This document shows positions 27,101 through 39,700 of a stretch of DNA of 64,000 nucleotides, one piece after another. The number at the start of each line of letters is the position of its first letter. Position 1 is the stretch's first letter. The notes under the pieces were generated by a model, which saw only the letters and a program-made list of their open reading frames with translations, was not told the DNA's origin and ran no database searches. A program made the position numbers and the translations under genes. The stretch is taken from positions 1 through 64,000 of the forward strand of contig JBAMDO010000148.1 of NCBI GenBank assembly GCA_037074765.1, given 5' to 3'. This stretch comes from Mansonella perstans (Eukaryota > Nematoda > Chromadorea > Rhabditida > Onchocercidae).

Positions 27101-30100
27101 TAATACCATACGTCTGAAAAAAGTAAACATAAACAAACTAAAAAAGTTACCATAAATAAACTTTCCCCCATGATATTTATATATTTAATTCCTTTATTTA
27201 TCTCAAATATCAAGCATCATTTCGCTTAATAGTAAAAGATTAGATTTTCAGCAAGATGCTAATAATATTTGTAAACAAAAATTGACAGCATTCATTTCAT
27301 TTCAAGCCATCATTTCCAAGCGCAACTGCGCTAAATTCCAGCTAGTCATCATCATTATGCCTTCTTCTTATTAAATCTCTCCAAATGCTTATTACTTGCT
27401 CGTTGATATCAATTATAAGCGGGTGATGCAAAAATTTTCTGAAGAATTTTGTTTCTTATACTGGCTAATAATATAAGCAAAATGTAAGCATCCAATTAAC
27501 CAGTGCTCCATTAACATATGTTTCGAAAATCTTCTTACCGAAATGAATCTTGCTCATTCGTCAAATCATTCTTTGCTTGTTTTCTGGCATTTAACAAATC
27601 CTCTAGAACTTGAGGTAATAAGCCACGACGAATGTTCGGCTTCACGAAACGATTATTTGACGGAGTGACTACGAAATCAGATTGAGAGAGACTAAAAATT
27701 TGAAAAAAATTACATTTCTCGTAGTTCACTGCAAACAGAATACCGTTATATTTCGTCAAAAAATGTAAGTGACGGAATTTTATTTCGTTACGTACATTTT
27801 TGGACTATTTATCTTGCACTGCTTTCAATAACTTACTTATTTGATGCATTTGAACCTCGAATCAATGTAGTATAGCATAAATTGTGAGCAATCATAATGG
27901 AAGGATACAGAGATGCAAAATCAAGTGTTGCAATTGGAGTATTGTAGAAACCTCGAATAGGATCAATTACTGTTGCACCTTCATAGGTATCGTCAGCTTG
28001 TACAACATCAATAACTGGTAAAAAGAAATGCAACGATTTTGCCTAGAATTTACAAAAAATTTCATTTCTCTACAACTACCAATATAATTAAAGTAGTAAT
28101 TTTAAAAAAATATAGCATATCTAAATCCATACCTTCCGCAGAATCTGTGACATGACTTTGACCTGTTGACCTCTAGAAAGCAGGTAATCAAGAGGAACAC
28201 CGGTAACGCGTGCCATTTCAATATAATTAATGATCGACATCAATTTTTGAAGTAACTTTAACGGCAAATATGCATCTTTCATACAATAAATAGCAAGTCG
28301 ACGACGTGTGAAAGCATTCCCATTCTAAAAATTCTCCCGAAAAACTTCAATAGCAATAATCACACATTCTTGAACAAAAAGTTAAGCTACAGATACATTT
28401 TTCCTTCTTTTTTCACAAGTTTCATTTGACAATATATAACGTCAACCTGGTAACACCGAATAAGCAACACGTTTTTTCGTAATATTCCGAAAATGATAGA
28501 AGTTGATAGAAATGTCAACAAATTTCAGTTACTCTTAATATGCAAATTTACCCACCTGCAAGTCTGCAATCATCGAGTAGTCTACATCTTCCTTCTGCTC
28601 ACATAAAAAGTAGTAACTGACACTGTTTAGTGAATAACTTCGTAATTTATAATCCCGCATAACGACCTCAATTTAATTTTAAGTTCGGGCGCACAAAACA
28701 TGCAAAGTGCTTCCACCTTCTAAGTTCATACTCTTTTTCAAGATTTTCTTAAGATGCACCACTATATGATCTCCAAACTTTGTAAATTATCTAATCAAAT
28801 ATCAACAACAGCAATCAGTATAATCTTTTTGTCTACAAAATAAGTAACAAACGCTTACAGAATCAGAGATTTATAATCTCGGCAATACCAGCATATATTA
28901 ATATACTTAGCTGTGACATTGTTTATAAAGTTATTATTAACCATAAACCAACTTACTTGAAAGACATCAAAAACAACTCTTCCTTCGACATTTGTTACTT
29001 TATTCGTTCTATTACCCATTTGTTTACTAGATAAAGGCATTTCTCGAACCTTTGAAAGTGAACTTGGGATACGTCCTAACATCGTTGCTCGATTTCCAAT
29101 CTAAATCAATAAAGTCCACAGCCAATTGTTTCCTTAATTAAATGTTTTCTTTACTAAAGAGAAAATAATAAACCTTTAAAGCTCGGGCACGCTCTACTAT
29201 ATATGGAAAATCAAAATTCTGAATATTGTAACCAGTAATGAGATCTGGATCGACAGTACGAACAAATTCAGCCCATTTCTGGAAATGATTTGCACACTGA
29301 TATATCAAACAAATCCATAAAGTAATGCATGAATTAAACTTCATTTTCAAATCCTAAACAAAACTTTTAGAATTTCTCTTACATTAAGCAATTCTTCTTC
29401 TGATTTAGAAACAATAATTTCACTGCCGATAACCGGAGCAGTTTCACCAATTACAAAACAATTCCGAATAAAAGGTTCATTCTCGCCTTCAATTTTGACC
29501 ATGTTAGCTATTTGTATAACAGAATCCGTGTGAGGTTCCGGAAATATTCCTGAAACAATGATAACCACTAACTCTAACATAGTTGACTTAAAAATTTAAA
29601 AAATTAAAGCAAACAGAACAAATCTGTAAGGAAAATTGGAAATTTAGGAGCTAACGGTTGCAAATTCTCGGATCCATACAGTAAGATTATTTCATTCACA
29701 GAAAATTTAATTTAATTATTAATTGCTTTCAAACCAGGACGTATTTTATGCGCTATATGGAAGCTCAACGACAATCGTTAAAACAACGAAAGCAGTTCCA
29801 TTCACGATACTATAAGATTTGATAATTATAACCTAGAACTAACTGAAAATTTGAGAGATGAAAATGACACTCTAACCCTGTCGATTCGTACATTCAATAT
29901 CAAACGAGAGAATACGCAGTGGTGCTATTGTTGACCATTTTGGAGATGATTCAGGAGAATGAATAATGAGATCTGTATTGTTTATCGAGCACTGTAAAAC
30001 GTAATTGTATTTCAAACAATCATAGTAATTGCAAAAATGGTATAGTGTTATGTAATCTGGAGATTGCAAAGTTAAACCAACCATCACCTCTTTGTTAGGT

Positions 30101-32553
30101 ATTATGAAGATATGACATAATAATGCAATAAGTGGCAATAACGTTTAGTATTACAGCAAATAATTTTAACAAAAGAAATATTTGACAAAGTTCATTACAT
30201 AATTGTATACAATAACCAACCAAAGTTCAGAGGTAGCATTTTTTCAATAATTTAGTGAAATTCCGAAAGTTATTATGATGATTAACGAAAAATAACCTCA
30301 AACTGGCAACTGCTAATCATTTCCTTTCCTGTAACAATTTGATATTTTTCCGATGGCAACGTAACCCAGGCGCAACCAACTAAATTATGATCCGTCATAA
30401 ATCTAATTTCGAAATCGATATTTGTTTCAAAACATGATAAAGACTCGACCCGCCCTCCTTTCGTTAAGTTCACGCCATTGGTAAACACTCGTCGGCCTAA
30501 AAATAGATTGAGTATTAACTACACATTGAGTACTGTTTAGAAATAATTTCAAAATTTGAAACAAAAATTTATAACAACTCAAAGTTATATGAAACCTCAT
30601 GATGATCATAAATTTTGCTATTAAAATTCCATGGCTTACACAGATTAAGAAGTTTCGGCGAACGAACGTATACTTTCAGAAATTTCTGATTCAAATCCTT
30701 TTTATACTCATAAATACTGGCACCATGAACAATATCGAGATCAACAACTAAATTATCAATGTTTTTCGGAATACCGATATTTGTGGGAATCTGGGCCTGA
30801 AATCCAGAAATGTTTAAATTTGAAACAGAAAATGTAGGAAATTTAAAATAATTCGAGAATTACAGCTTGGCTTCTACAGAATTACTGGAATCTATTCAAT
30901 TTTAAACGATTAACCTTAAGAAGATCATTCAGATAGTCTTTCGCATACTCTATGTCCCTTTGATCAAACGAACTTTCTAATAATACATAGAAATAAGGAA
31001 GAAATCCATGGACTTGCACACAAACTGAATTCTGATCAGCAGTAGCTCCAAATAAACGAATGACAACGTCATTTTCATTATCTGAAATGAAAATGAAGCA
31101 AGCAATTATTGGTTCATTTGAGCAAGCTATATGTTGATAAATGTTTATCAAAATAATTCTTTATACGCTTCAGATTATAACTGAAAATTACAGCTGAAGC
31201 TGGAAATTTTATTTAAGCTGCAGATTAATTCAGACACTCAGTAAGAATAGGTTGTTTAAATTTCAGGATAAAATTTTCAAAGCAGACAATTTTGACGATC
31301 TTGATGCTGAGTCAAACACATGATTTCACGTTAGAATTCTAGCTTTCTGATAAAAATTTTCATTACCCATGTAATAATCGACATCAACAACTTGAAAATC
31401 AATTTCCGGTTTCGTATGCAATTCAAAAGGAATTGGTGGGCGAGCCCAAATACGATCTGAATGGAAAGTAATGCGACAACAATAAGCATTTAAACGAATA
31501 TTCAAATTTTATTTATGGGCAAAATTTAATCAAATAGAATTCTGAACAGTGCTGCAATAAATTAGCTATGGTACCAAATAAATACAGATACATTAATGGT
31601 ACTGATCTCTCATGAAATATTTCCATATTACTTTATTTCTACACTAATACACTCAATCACTAATCATTTTGTGGTCATATCCAAAAAAAAAAGAAAAAAA
31701 TGATTAAAAGAAACCTTACTTGTTTCAAACTGTGTAATTCTTGCGGATACATCATCTGACGGCACCAGTGATGCCAGCTGTGTTACAAAAACTGATGGCT
31801 CATCTTCCGTAGGCCTGTAATTCAGTCAACTCAAAGCATAAGTGATAAAATGATAGTTGTAAAAAGCACCAGAAATGCTGATGACTGTCACTATTGGTAA
31901 TAGAAGAATGACATCAATAAGAAATAACATACTTCTTCAAAGCAATCCATCAAATAAAATATAAATATTATTTTAAAATAAATCCAATTCTCCTCATTTC
32001 TAATTTTTGGGAAAGATGGGCAATATAAATCCCGTTCTTTCAACAATTCTTCCCATAAATTGATTTACAATGACATATTTTCTGACTGATAACGTTTCGA
32101 GCACAACACAACTATCAACAATGAATGAAAAGTGTGAAATATAGCAGGGAACTATTCACAGAAGTTCCATGTAAACTGGAACGATACTCCTCTACAGTAA
32201 GAACTATTCAGGGAAGTTTTATGTAAGCCGGAAGATCTTTCCTCTGCGTCAATTCTTTAGGGAAATATAGATGACAGAAAATTTAATCATCAGATAAATT
32301 AAAACAAACATTTTGGATTTTAGTTCAAACTTTGCGCAGTCCGATACCAATGTATGTTGTCAATTCATAGTGATGTTTCCTTTTCCTACAGGAAGTTTCA
32401 ACGGTAAAAACATTTGTTATTCTTTATTTAGCGAAATTTTAATCGATCAAACTTTACTACTCAAGGAAAATCAAACAGATCTAACCTGCTTCGTTTTGCT
32501 TTTGCCAATGACGGTACCGGTCGTGTTACACGTTTCCCTATCTTCGATGCCAT
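24186..32553 (-). CDS. DNA polymerase delta catalytic subunit, complete, 23 exons
   Basis: Exons: 32553-32486, 31814-31720, 31456-31367, 31081-30915, 30796-30640, 30496-30297, 29991-29877, 29549-29383, 29278-29174, 29100-28957, 28666-28556, 28324-28133, 28042-27837, 27691-27539, 27113-26900, 26592-26455, 26187-25981, 25885-25808, 25675-25556, 25420-25267, 25165-24993, 24596-24499, 24282-24186. The joined CDS is 3249 nt, 1082 residues, close to the usual length (about 1080-1110). An in-frame TGA precedes the ATG by two codons. This B-family enzyme is the main lagging-strand replicase and proofreads its own errors. Seen: ExoI FDIEC (D290, E292), ExoII YNIQNFD (D376), ExoIII YCMKD (Y486, D490), polymerase motif A DFASLYPS (D578), motif [10 protein letters not shown] (K669), motif C YGDTDS (733-736), CysA zinc site (C988, 991, 1004, 1007) and CysB iron-sulphur site (C1036, 1039, 1049, 1054), ending STW. 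No active-site loss, so it should be functional in the nucleus with PCNA and the B subunit. Confidence 0.97.
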
Positions 32554-32891
32554 CTTGTTTCAATTAATTTTCCTCAATTCATCATCTGCACATGACCATA
32601 TAAAAAGTATCGCTGCAAAGAAGGATTTGATGAATTCTACTAATAAAGTCAGGAAATGAAATGCATTCGACTTTTACTGCTTTCAACCATAGACCTAATA
32701 GAGGCACATCTAACAGTGACATCTCACTTTAACTTGTTCCTTATCTCCTGAATTATGTTTCTTGAGATCCTTGGGCAGCAAATATTTCTCGAAATTGCAT
32801 TATCTTCTCAAGAGGCGACAAATACTAGCGATTATGGCACCTTCTCTACTAACTAAACTGCACCCCGGACGTTGCATAAAAACCACAATCC

Positions 32892-33180
32892 CCTTCCAAA
32901 ATCCATCATGACACACAAACAAGAGCGAGGAGGAAAGGCGAGGGCAGAGTAGGGGCAGAATGAATGAGCAGAAATCTCATACGGGAACCTCATAGGAAAT
33001 CTCGGGAAAAAGCGGAAATCTCATACGACTGCTTTCCAAAACCTATCGTGAAACACGAACAAGATCGAGGAGAAAAAACGAGGGCAGAATAGGGGCAGAG
33101 TAAGGGTAGAACGAATGAGCAGAAATCTCATACGAAAACCTCACAGGAAATCTCGGGAAAAAACGGAAATCTCATACAGA
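32892..33180. repeat. Two-copy tandem duplication, 140 bp unit, upstream of polymerase delta
   Basis: Copy 1 is 32892-33031 and copy 2 is 33032-33180. Shared blocks include gagggcagagtaggggcag, gaatgagcagaaatctcata and aggaaatctcgggaaaaa. Each copy carries gaaatctcatac twice, so that word occurs four times within 340-640 bp of the polymerase start codon. It is among the most G-rich sequence in the window. Confidence 0.85.
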
Positions 33181-33189
33181 CATTCGAAA

Positions 33190-33197
33190 TTCGCGCG
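33190..33197. promoter_or_regulatory. E2F-like site TTCGCGCG
   Basis: The word ttcgcgcg matches the core of E2F/DP binding sites, which control replication genes in animals. It lies about 640 bp upstream of the polymerase delta ATG. A single 8-base match is weak evidence, but CpG-rich words are rare here. Confidence 0.3.
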
Positions 33198-33258
33198 TGG
33201 TTCGAAATATTGCCATGCGACTACTTCTATAATTCGCACATTCGATTCGTAATGAAAA

Positions 33259-33620
33259 GATTTGCCTATTTGAACTGCATGTAATTCTCTGATTTGATCT
33301 GATCTCAATAGATTAAGCTAGAAATTCGGGTTTCGGGTTTAGCAAAATTAAGCAAAATCCATTTGCTGTATTGCGACTAAGTATTACCTATTTGAGCTGC
33401 GTGTAGCTCTGATTTGGTCTGATCTCAATGGATTGAACTAGAAATTCCGGTTACAAAAAGAATAGGCGAAATTCATTTGTATTGTAATTAAGTATTGCCT
33501 GTTTGAACTGCGTGTAACTCCGATTTGGTTTGATCTCAACGGATTGAGCTAGAAGTTCGGGTTTTGGGTTATAACAAAAATAAGCGAAATTCATTTGCTG
33601 TACTATAATATAATTAAGTA
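33259..33620. repeat. Three-copy tandem repeat, about 113-120 bp unit
   Basis: Copies begin near 33259, 33378 and 33491. Each contains cctatttgaactgc-tgtaact, then gatttg-tctgatctcaa, then gattgagctagaa-ttcggg, then aagcgaaattcatttg. They differ by substitutions and small indels. Confidence 0.85.
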
Positions 33621-34516
33621 CAGTGTTCAGTTCTAAATCCGAGAATGACTATCGGATTGAAGTAAAATTTTTTTTAAATACAATTTAACTTATTTTATAT
33701 ACATTTATTTTAATAGTAAAGAAATCCACGTCCATATTTTAAATGGTTTTGAGAACTGTGGGTTAATTTTTATTAATTAATTTTTGTAAAGTGCATTAAA
33801 ACGTTAAAGCGCATGAAATCAAGAAATTTGATTGTTCTTCTGAATATGTCCATAATTGTCATATTTCAAATGAAGTACGGCTTAATGAATTTGTCATTTG
33901 GAACAAATATAAGTTCAGTTGTGTAAGTGAAAAGGTAAAAGTAAATTATGACTTTTAACATGAATGAGCAACACATTTCAGGACTAATAAAATTCGATCC
34001 ATTTATTTAATTTTCAAGATTTTCAGAATTGTTTCCAATAGTACATTTGAATGCATAATTAATATTTGAAATAATACCAATGCTCTTTGTAATTTCGACA
34101 GGACTTAATTTTTTTTAAATTTAGATTATTTCAAATTTGAAAAGAAAACATTAACACTGATTTTATATTATCTTACAATTATTCATGTTATATTTATATC
34201 CTTTACACTCCCTCATATTTTTTCAGATTTTCGGTAAATGTAAAAATTTAATTATTATCTTCATTATTTATGGACGACAATATATCCAGATGAATATGTA
34301 AATGAGATCGTGGATGAGACTGATATTTTTGAAAATCAATGGGTAACGATTATTTAATTGAAAAATTTTATGACTATATTGAGAATATTTAAATAAGCTA
34401 TAAATTGTGCAATAGCAAAAAGAGATGATGAGGCTGTGAGTGAGAAAAAAAGTATATCTTATATAATAATTAACTTATTCACAAAAAGAAACAGAAAACA
34501 ATATCATAAATTTATA

Positions 34517-34985
34517 CTTTTTTTTCACTAACTTTTTCATCAACAAAAACAACTAAAGAGAGTAAAAGATGAAGCAAAAAACAAAAAAGAAGGAAAATTA
34601 CAATTAAGATAAGAGAGATAGGGAGAGAGATAGCATAATTTATAAAACAGCAAATCGTAGTATTCTAACATAAATTATCATTTCTAAAATTATATATTAC
34701 TTATAATAAATCCGACCGATAAGACTTTAAAATAAGTTCAATGAAAAAAAGTAGTTTTTTTTTTTCACTAACTTTTTTATCTACAAAAACAACTGAAAAG
34801 AGTAAGAGATGAAGCAAAAGAAAAAAAGGAAAATTACAATTAAGATAAGAGAGAGAGCATAATTTATAAAACAGCAAATCGTAGTATTACAACATAAATT
34901 ATCATTTCTTTCCAAGATTATATACTGCTTATAATAAATCCGACCGAATAAGACTTTTAATAAATTCAATGAAAAAAGTAGTATG
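34517..34985. repeat. Two-copy tandem duplication, about 240 bp unit
   Basis: Copy 1 starts at 34517 and copy 2 at 34757, both with ttcactaactttttcat, then gatgaagcaaaa, then acagcaaatcgtagtatt and ending aataaatccgaccga-taag. Differences are few, and copy 2 lacks a short gagata-type stretch, so the duplication looks recent. Confidence 0.85.
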
Positions 34986-36710
34986 AGATAAATTGATCAC
35001 ATACAATAAATGACTACTTGAACCGAAACTATAATAAAATATTTTAGGTAAATGTTTAAATGTAATATTTTCTCGCAAAAACTCAAACAACTACTCCGGT
35101 TATGATCCAGTCAATAAGTAAAAAAATCTGATACAAAAGTAAAGAGTGAAAAAAGTGATATATTCTCATGCCATATTAATGTCGTAAGATTTAAACTTTT
35201 TAAAAATTTAGATTCCTTTTATTTAATTTAAATTTAAAAATTTACTTGACTATTTTTAAAAATCTTTTATCACTGATCACTGATCTGAATCGAACTTTTG
35301 ATATTTAATATAGACTTTTAAATCAACAACAGATTTATTATTTACCGTATTTATCAAGTTAACACTCTCAAGGCACGGTAACCCGATGGTAGCACAGAAT
35401 CGTTGCATTCAAAAGTTGATAATATAACAATCCAAAAAAAAAAATGATAAAGTAATATTACACATAAATTAGATTGGAATTAACTAAAATAGATGAAGAA
35501 ATGAATTGGCGTAGAGGTAGATACGGTAGCTGAAAACAGTTGGTGCATTCTCAGTCAGCACTGCACGAAAAATTTTTTTTTGGTTTTTTTTTTCATAAAA
35601 GTTTTAGCGAAGGACATTTTTCCAAAAAAAAAAAGTCATAATAGTAGCATTTAAGGACAAACAATTATTTGGTGGCATCGATCTTGATTGATTGTAATTG
35701 ACTGATAATCAACAAATTTCACCGGTTTATTTTTCTTGCTTTGTATATATCACACAATGCATATAGTAACCGGAGGTGATGATACATACATGTATTGAAC
35801 TAGGCTAATTTAATTCGAATATTAAAATTTCAAGAATAAATAAAACCAAGGAAGACTCAAATAGTTGTAAATTAATTCAAAAAAAATAATAATTAGGAAA
35901 AAGGAAAAGAATGAAATTAAACAAATGAAGTGAGAAAGAAAAGTTTGATATTTATTTAAATATTATTGGTAGTGCGTGCAGACAGAGAATGATCCAGAAA
36001 GATTTGGAAATATTTAAACCGGATTTTTGATGAACAAATGATCAAATAATCTGTGATGGATAAAAGGTTTTCACCAATAATGAACAGATCTGTACCAATT
36101 TTTATTTACCATTACATTTTAAATAGAATCGGTACCTAACTGCTTCCTGTTGTTCCATCACCACCATTTATAACACCTTTTTGAGCTGAAAACCCACAAC
36201 TTCTTATTTCTAGTATTTAAATTTAATGGAATTATTCGATAGTAAATGAAAGTATTAATTCGCTGTGTTATTCAAAAATGGCTTTTTAACTTGTTTTCAA
36301 ACAATAAATAATAAACAGAACTGCAAAAAGAATGTTCTAAAATCAAAAATAAAAGTTAATATGAGAGTTGAACGTTTGATAGTAAAAAGTTAGATATATT
36401 TCTTGCTTTTAATTTCTTTGAACCGATAACAATTTTCTTCAGAAAAGAAACAAATACTTTCCCCTTCATTCAAATACTGTGATGGTCACGAGAAGTAATT
36501 TCTAGAAGGCAAACATATATTATTAAAAATGAGTAAACTGTTGACTGAGAGAAATTACACATCTAAGGCAAATGGGCAAGTGCTAGAGAACGAAGAGTTA
36601 TCCAGAGCAGTGAAAATTAGATACTGCTGATAGGAATTTCAGCGAAAAAATGAGTAAATCACTAAAAATTCAGTGATCATTGTCATATTCGATAATTGCA
36701 CAATTCATTT

Positions 36711-39700
36711 TTAAAAGCGCTTAGCCCTTAACTCATCAAATGTCGAAAATAAACAAGAAACAGAAAATGGATTTAAAAAATTGAAACCTTGGCCAAGTTC
36801 CCTGAGCAATGTGCTCATATTGTTCGTTATATCATCAGCTGCATGAAGCAGATCACCCTGTAACTGAGCAGCAGGTACTGAACTAGCTCTCTGCATCGCG
36901 CGATTCCGAAATGCAGTCGAAACACGGCTCCCAATACCGGTCAGTGATTCCGGTATAGCACCCATACTTCCTCCTTTTGACTGCTGCCAAAGAAAGAAGA
37001 AGGAATTAGTGTACTCCAAAAAATAAGATCAAATTTTATAAGAACAGGTTCTTTAAAAAAAAAAAAAAATGAATGATAGTTTATGAACATAGATTGAAAT
37101 TTAGCATTTTTGCACTTTTACTAATTAATTTTTAAAACTATTTTTAAGACCTGATAAACTACGGATGTTTTGATATATCTTTTGAATTTAGGGAACATTT
37201 TCAAAAATGTGCAAGAAATTCTCTAAAAATTTAATCAAACAAAACATTCAATGATTTATTTGGGTAAAATAAAATCGATTTAAAAAAACCTTACTTTAAC
37301 TTATATAAATTCAAGTATAAAGCTTACATTTAATTCTGACATAAGTACTTCTAACTGTTGCATTAATTGTCGCCGTGTTTGTTGCATAATACGCATTTTT
37401 TCCTCAAGCTGAGCTTTTCGTTCGCGTAAACCATTCAACTGCTCATCCGTATTTTCTAATTCCTGGAAAAAAAAAACAAAATTCTTTTAATAGTGAAATT
37501 TAGAAAGAGTAAGAATTACACTTAAACAATGGAAAAATCTACTTTTTTACATATTTCTAATCAATAACTTCCAAAAACAAAATGCCAACAGTCTAATCAA
37601 TAACTTCCCAAAAAAAAAGTGCCAAAAATCAACATTTTTTTGTTACTGTTTTATCCTGGCAAATTTTTATTTTATATATGAAGAAAAGAAAAAAACAGAG
37701 AAAGAAAATAGTGTTTACCTGTTGTTGCTTTAACATTTCCATTTCTCGCATCATTTCACCGTTTTCTTCTTCAAGTCGTGCAATTAATGTTTTCTCACTA
37801 ATATTATCATCCATGCCAGCCGCTCGATTTTTTGGTGACACGAATGGATACTTAGAAATATACTTTTTAAAAAAAAATAAAGGAAACAATATATTAGTCA
37901 AAACAATTAAGCATTTTTTTATTTTCCTCAAGCTTTTTTAAATATTTTTTCCACTTTTTTTTTGATATAATTTATTATGCTGAGTTAAAAAAATCAAAGA
38001 TGTAAAGGTAAATGTCAGATTTGTTTATTAAAGAACCTATTAAATAATACTATTTATGAGAAAGCTTTAGTAGTTTGATCCATTAAATATAATTAGAAGT
38101 ATTAAATGAATGATGTTTTAGATAATTAATCACCTGTGTTCGGCCGGAAAGTTTGGCCGAATACCGTGCGATCAATTTATGCTCATCATCCATATTAGCG
38201 CCGTTAATTACCGGAAATTGTCCGGGCAAAATTTGGCTTGACCAATCACTTAGATCTTCTGAAATTTGCCTTCTAGATGTTGTCGGTGTTATTGGCAAAA
38301 TGTTGGCCAAGTCGAGAGGACGATCTGGGCGTTCTGGGAATATTGGATGTGTGGAACGATTAGGCACTGGCACACAACGCAACGATTTGTGTATGGAATG
38401 GGCTAACTGTTTGCTCGGTGATTTCTGAAATGGATTCAGCTTTCTAACTTAATGAAAAAATATTTATGAGAAAAAAGCACATTCTCAGTGCTATCCCAAT
38501 AATCACCAGCTTTAAAATAATTTTTTCTTCTTTCTTCATTAGGCGAATAACTATTCCCTTGATATTCACTCGCTGGAAAAAAAAAAAAAACAAATTTTTG
38601 GATTACTTTCAAAATAAATTTGATTCTACATTTTTACTCTAACATTTCGTTAGACACAATGGCCGTTTGCAATGGGAACAAATAAAAAATTCAGGACTCT
38701 CTTCTTATTCCCCAAAAGCTAGAAAAACGAACATTTAAATAGGAGACAATTTACGCAGTACTGAAATGGGTTTTAGTTAAATTTAGTAAACAAATCTGAA
38801 ATAAGTTGCAATTTTAGACACAATTTTTTTTTTGACCAACTCATAGAAAACTATTTAAATTCGAGTATGCTATCTGCTTCACAACAACCAGTTTAAAAGA
38901 TGTACTGTCTCTATGGTTCTTAGCATTAATTTCGAGTGTCAACCACTTACATACTGCTCGAAATTTTACTCACATAACTAGAATACTCTTTCATTTCATG
39001 TTCGTTAGAATGTGATGAACTTGTCCGTCCACGCCAGAAACATTGTTCACATAATTGATAATTTGTGCAACGCTGACATTTGTAACGAAAACCAGTGAAT
39101 GATCGAATCTGCAAAGAAAAACAATTTCAATACAAATTCCAAACCTAAGTGCCTAAATCTCAAACAGTAATAATTCTTGGTGACATGGCCGAATTTAATT
39201 GTAATTGATTTTTAAAAATATAGTCTGAATATTATTGATTGAAACAGATCGAAAATTATTTTAAATGGACTGCATAGTAATTCAGTGGAAAGAAAATGGA
39301 GAAAAAAATCTTGAGAAGCAATCAGGTTTCTCTTTATAAAAACCTCTTTTTGTATTTTCTCTCTCTCTCTCTCTCTCGTTCATTTTTGCCTAATGCCACC
39401 ACTTTCTCCTCTCTCCATATAGAGCGTTAAGCATGACAGAATTAAATTAATTAACTTATCAGCATTAATTAACCTAAAAAAGTTGAGTGTTCGCTAAAAT
39501 TATAATTTTTTTTTAAAAATTTTAAAAGAATGAGATCGATGATCTCCAAAAATAAATGATTTTTTACCTGACAAGCATCACATACAACCGGATGATGAAC
39601 ATGCTCAACACTTGCCATCCGATGCATTAGTGGTAACCACATCAAACATGGTGGACAAGGATCGGCCAACATTACGTCCAGAAATGCATTCAGATTTACC

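Larger units (their letters stand above)
32554..36710. other. Intergenic between dystrobrevin 3' end and polymerase delta 5' end
   Basis: This 4.2 kb has no supportable exon. The polymerase-proximal 1.1 kb is richer in G+C than the rest and holds two tandem duplications (32892-33180 and 33259-33620) and an E2F-like TTCGCGCG at 33190. The distal part has a 240 bp duplication (34517-34985) and ordinary AT-rich sequence. The polymerase promoter is presumably in the first part. Confidence 0.6.
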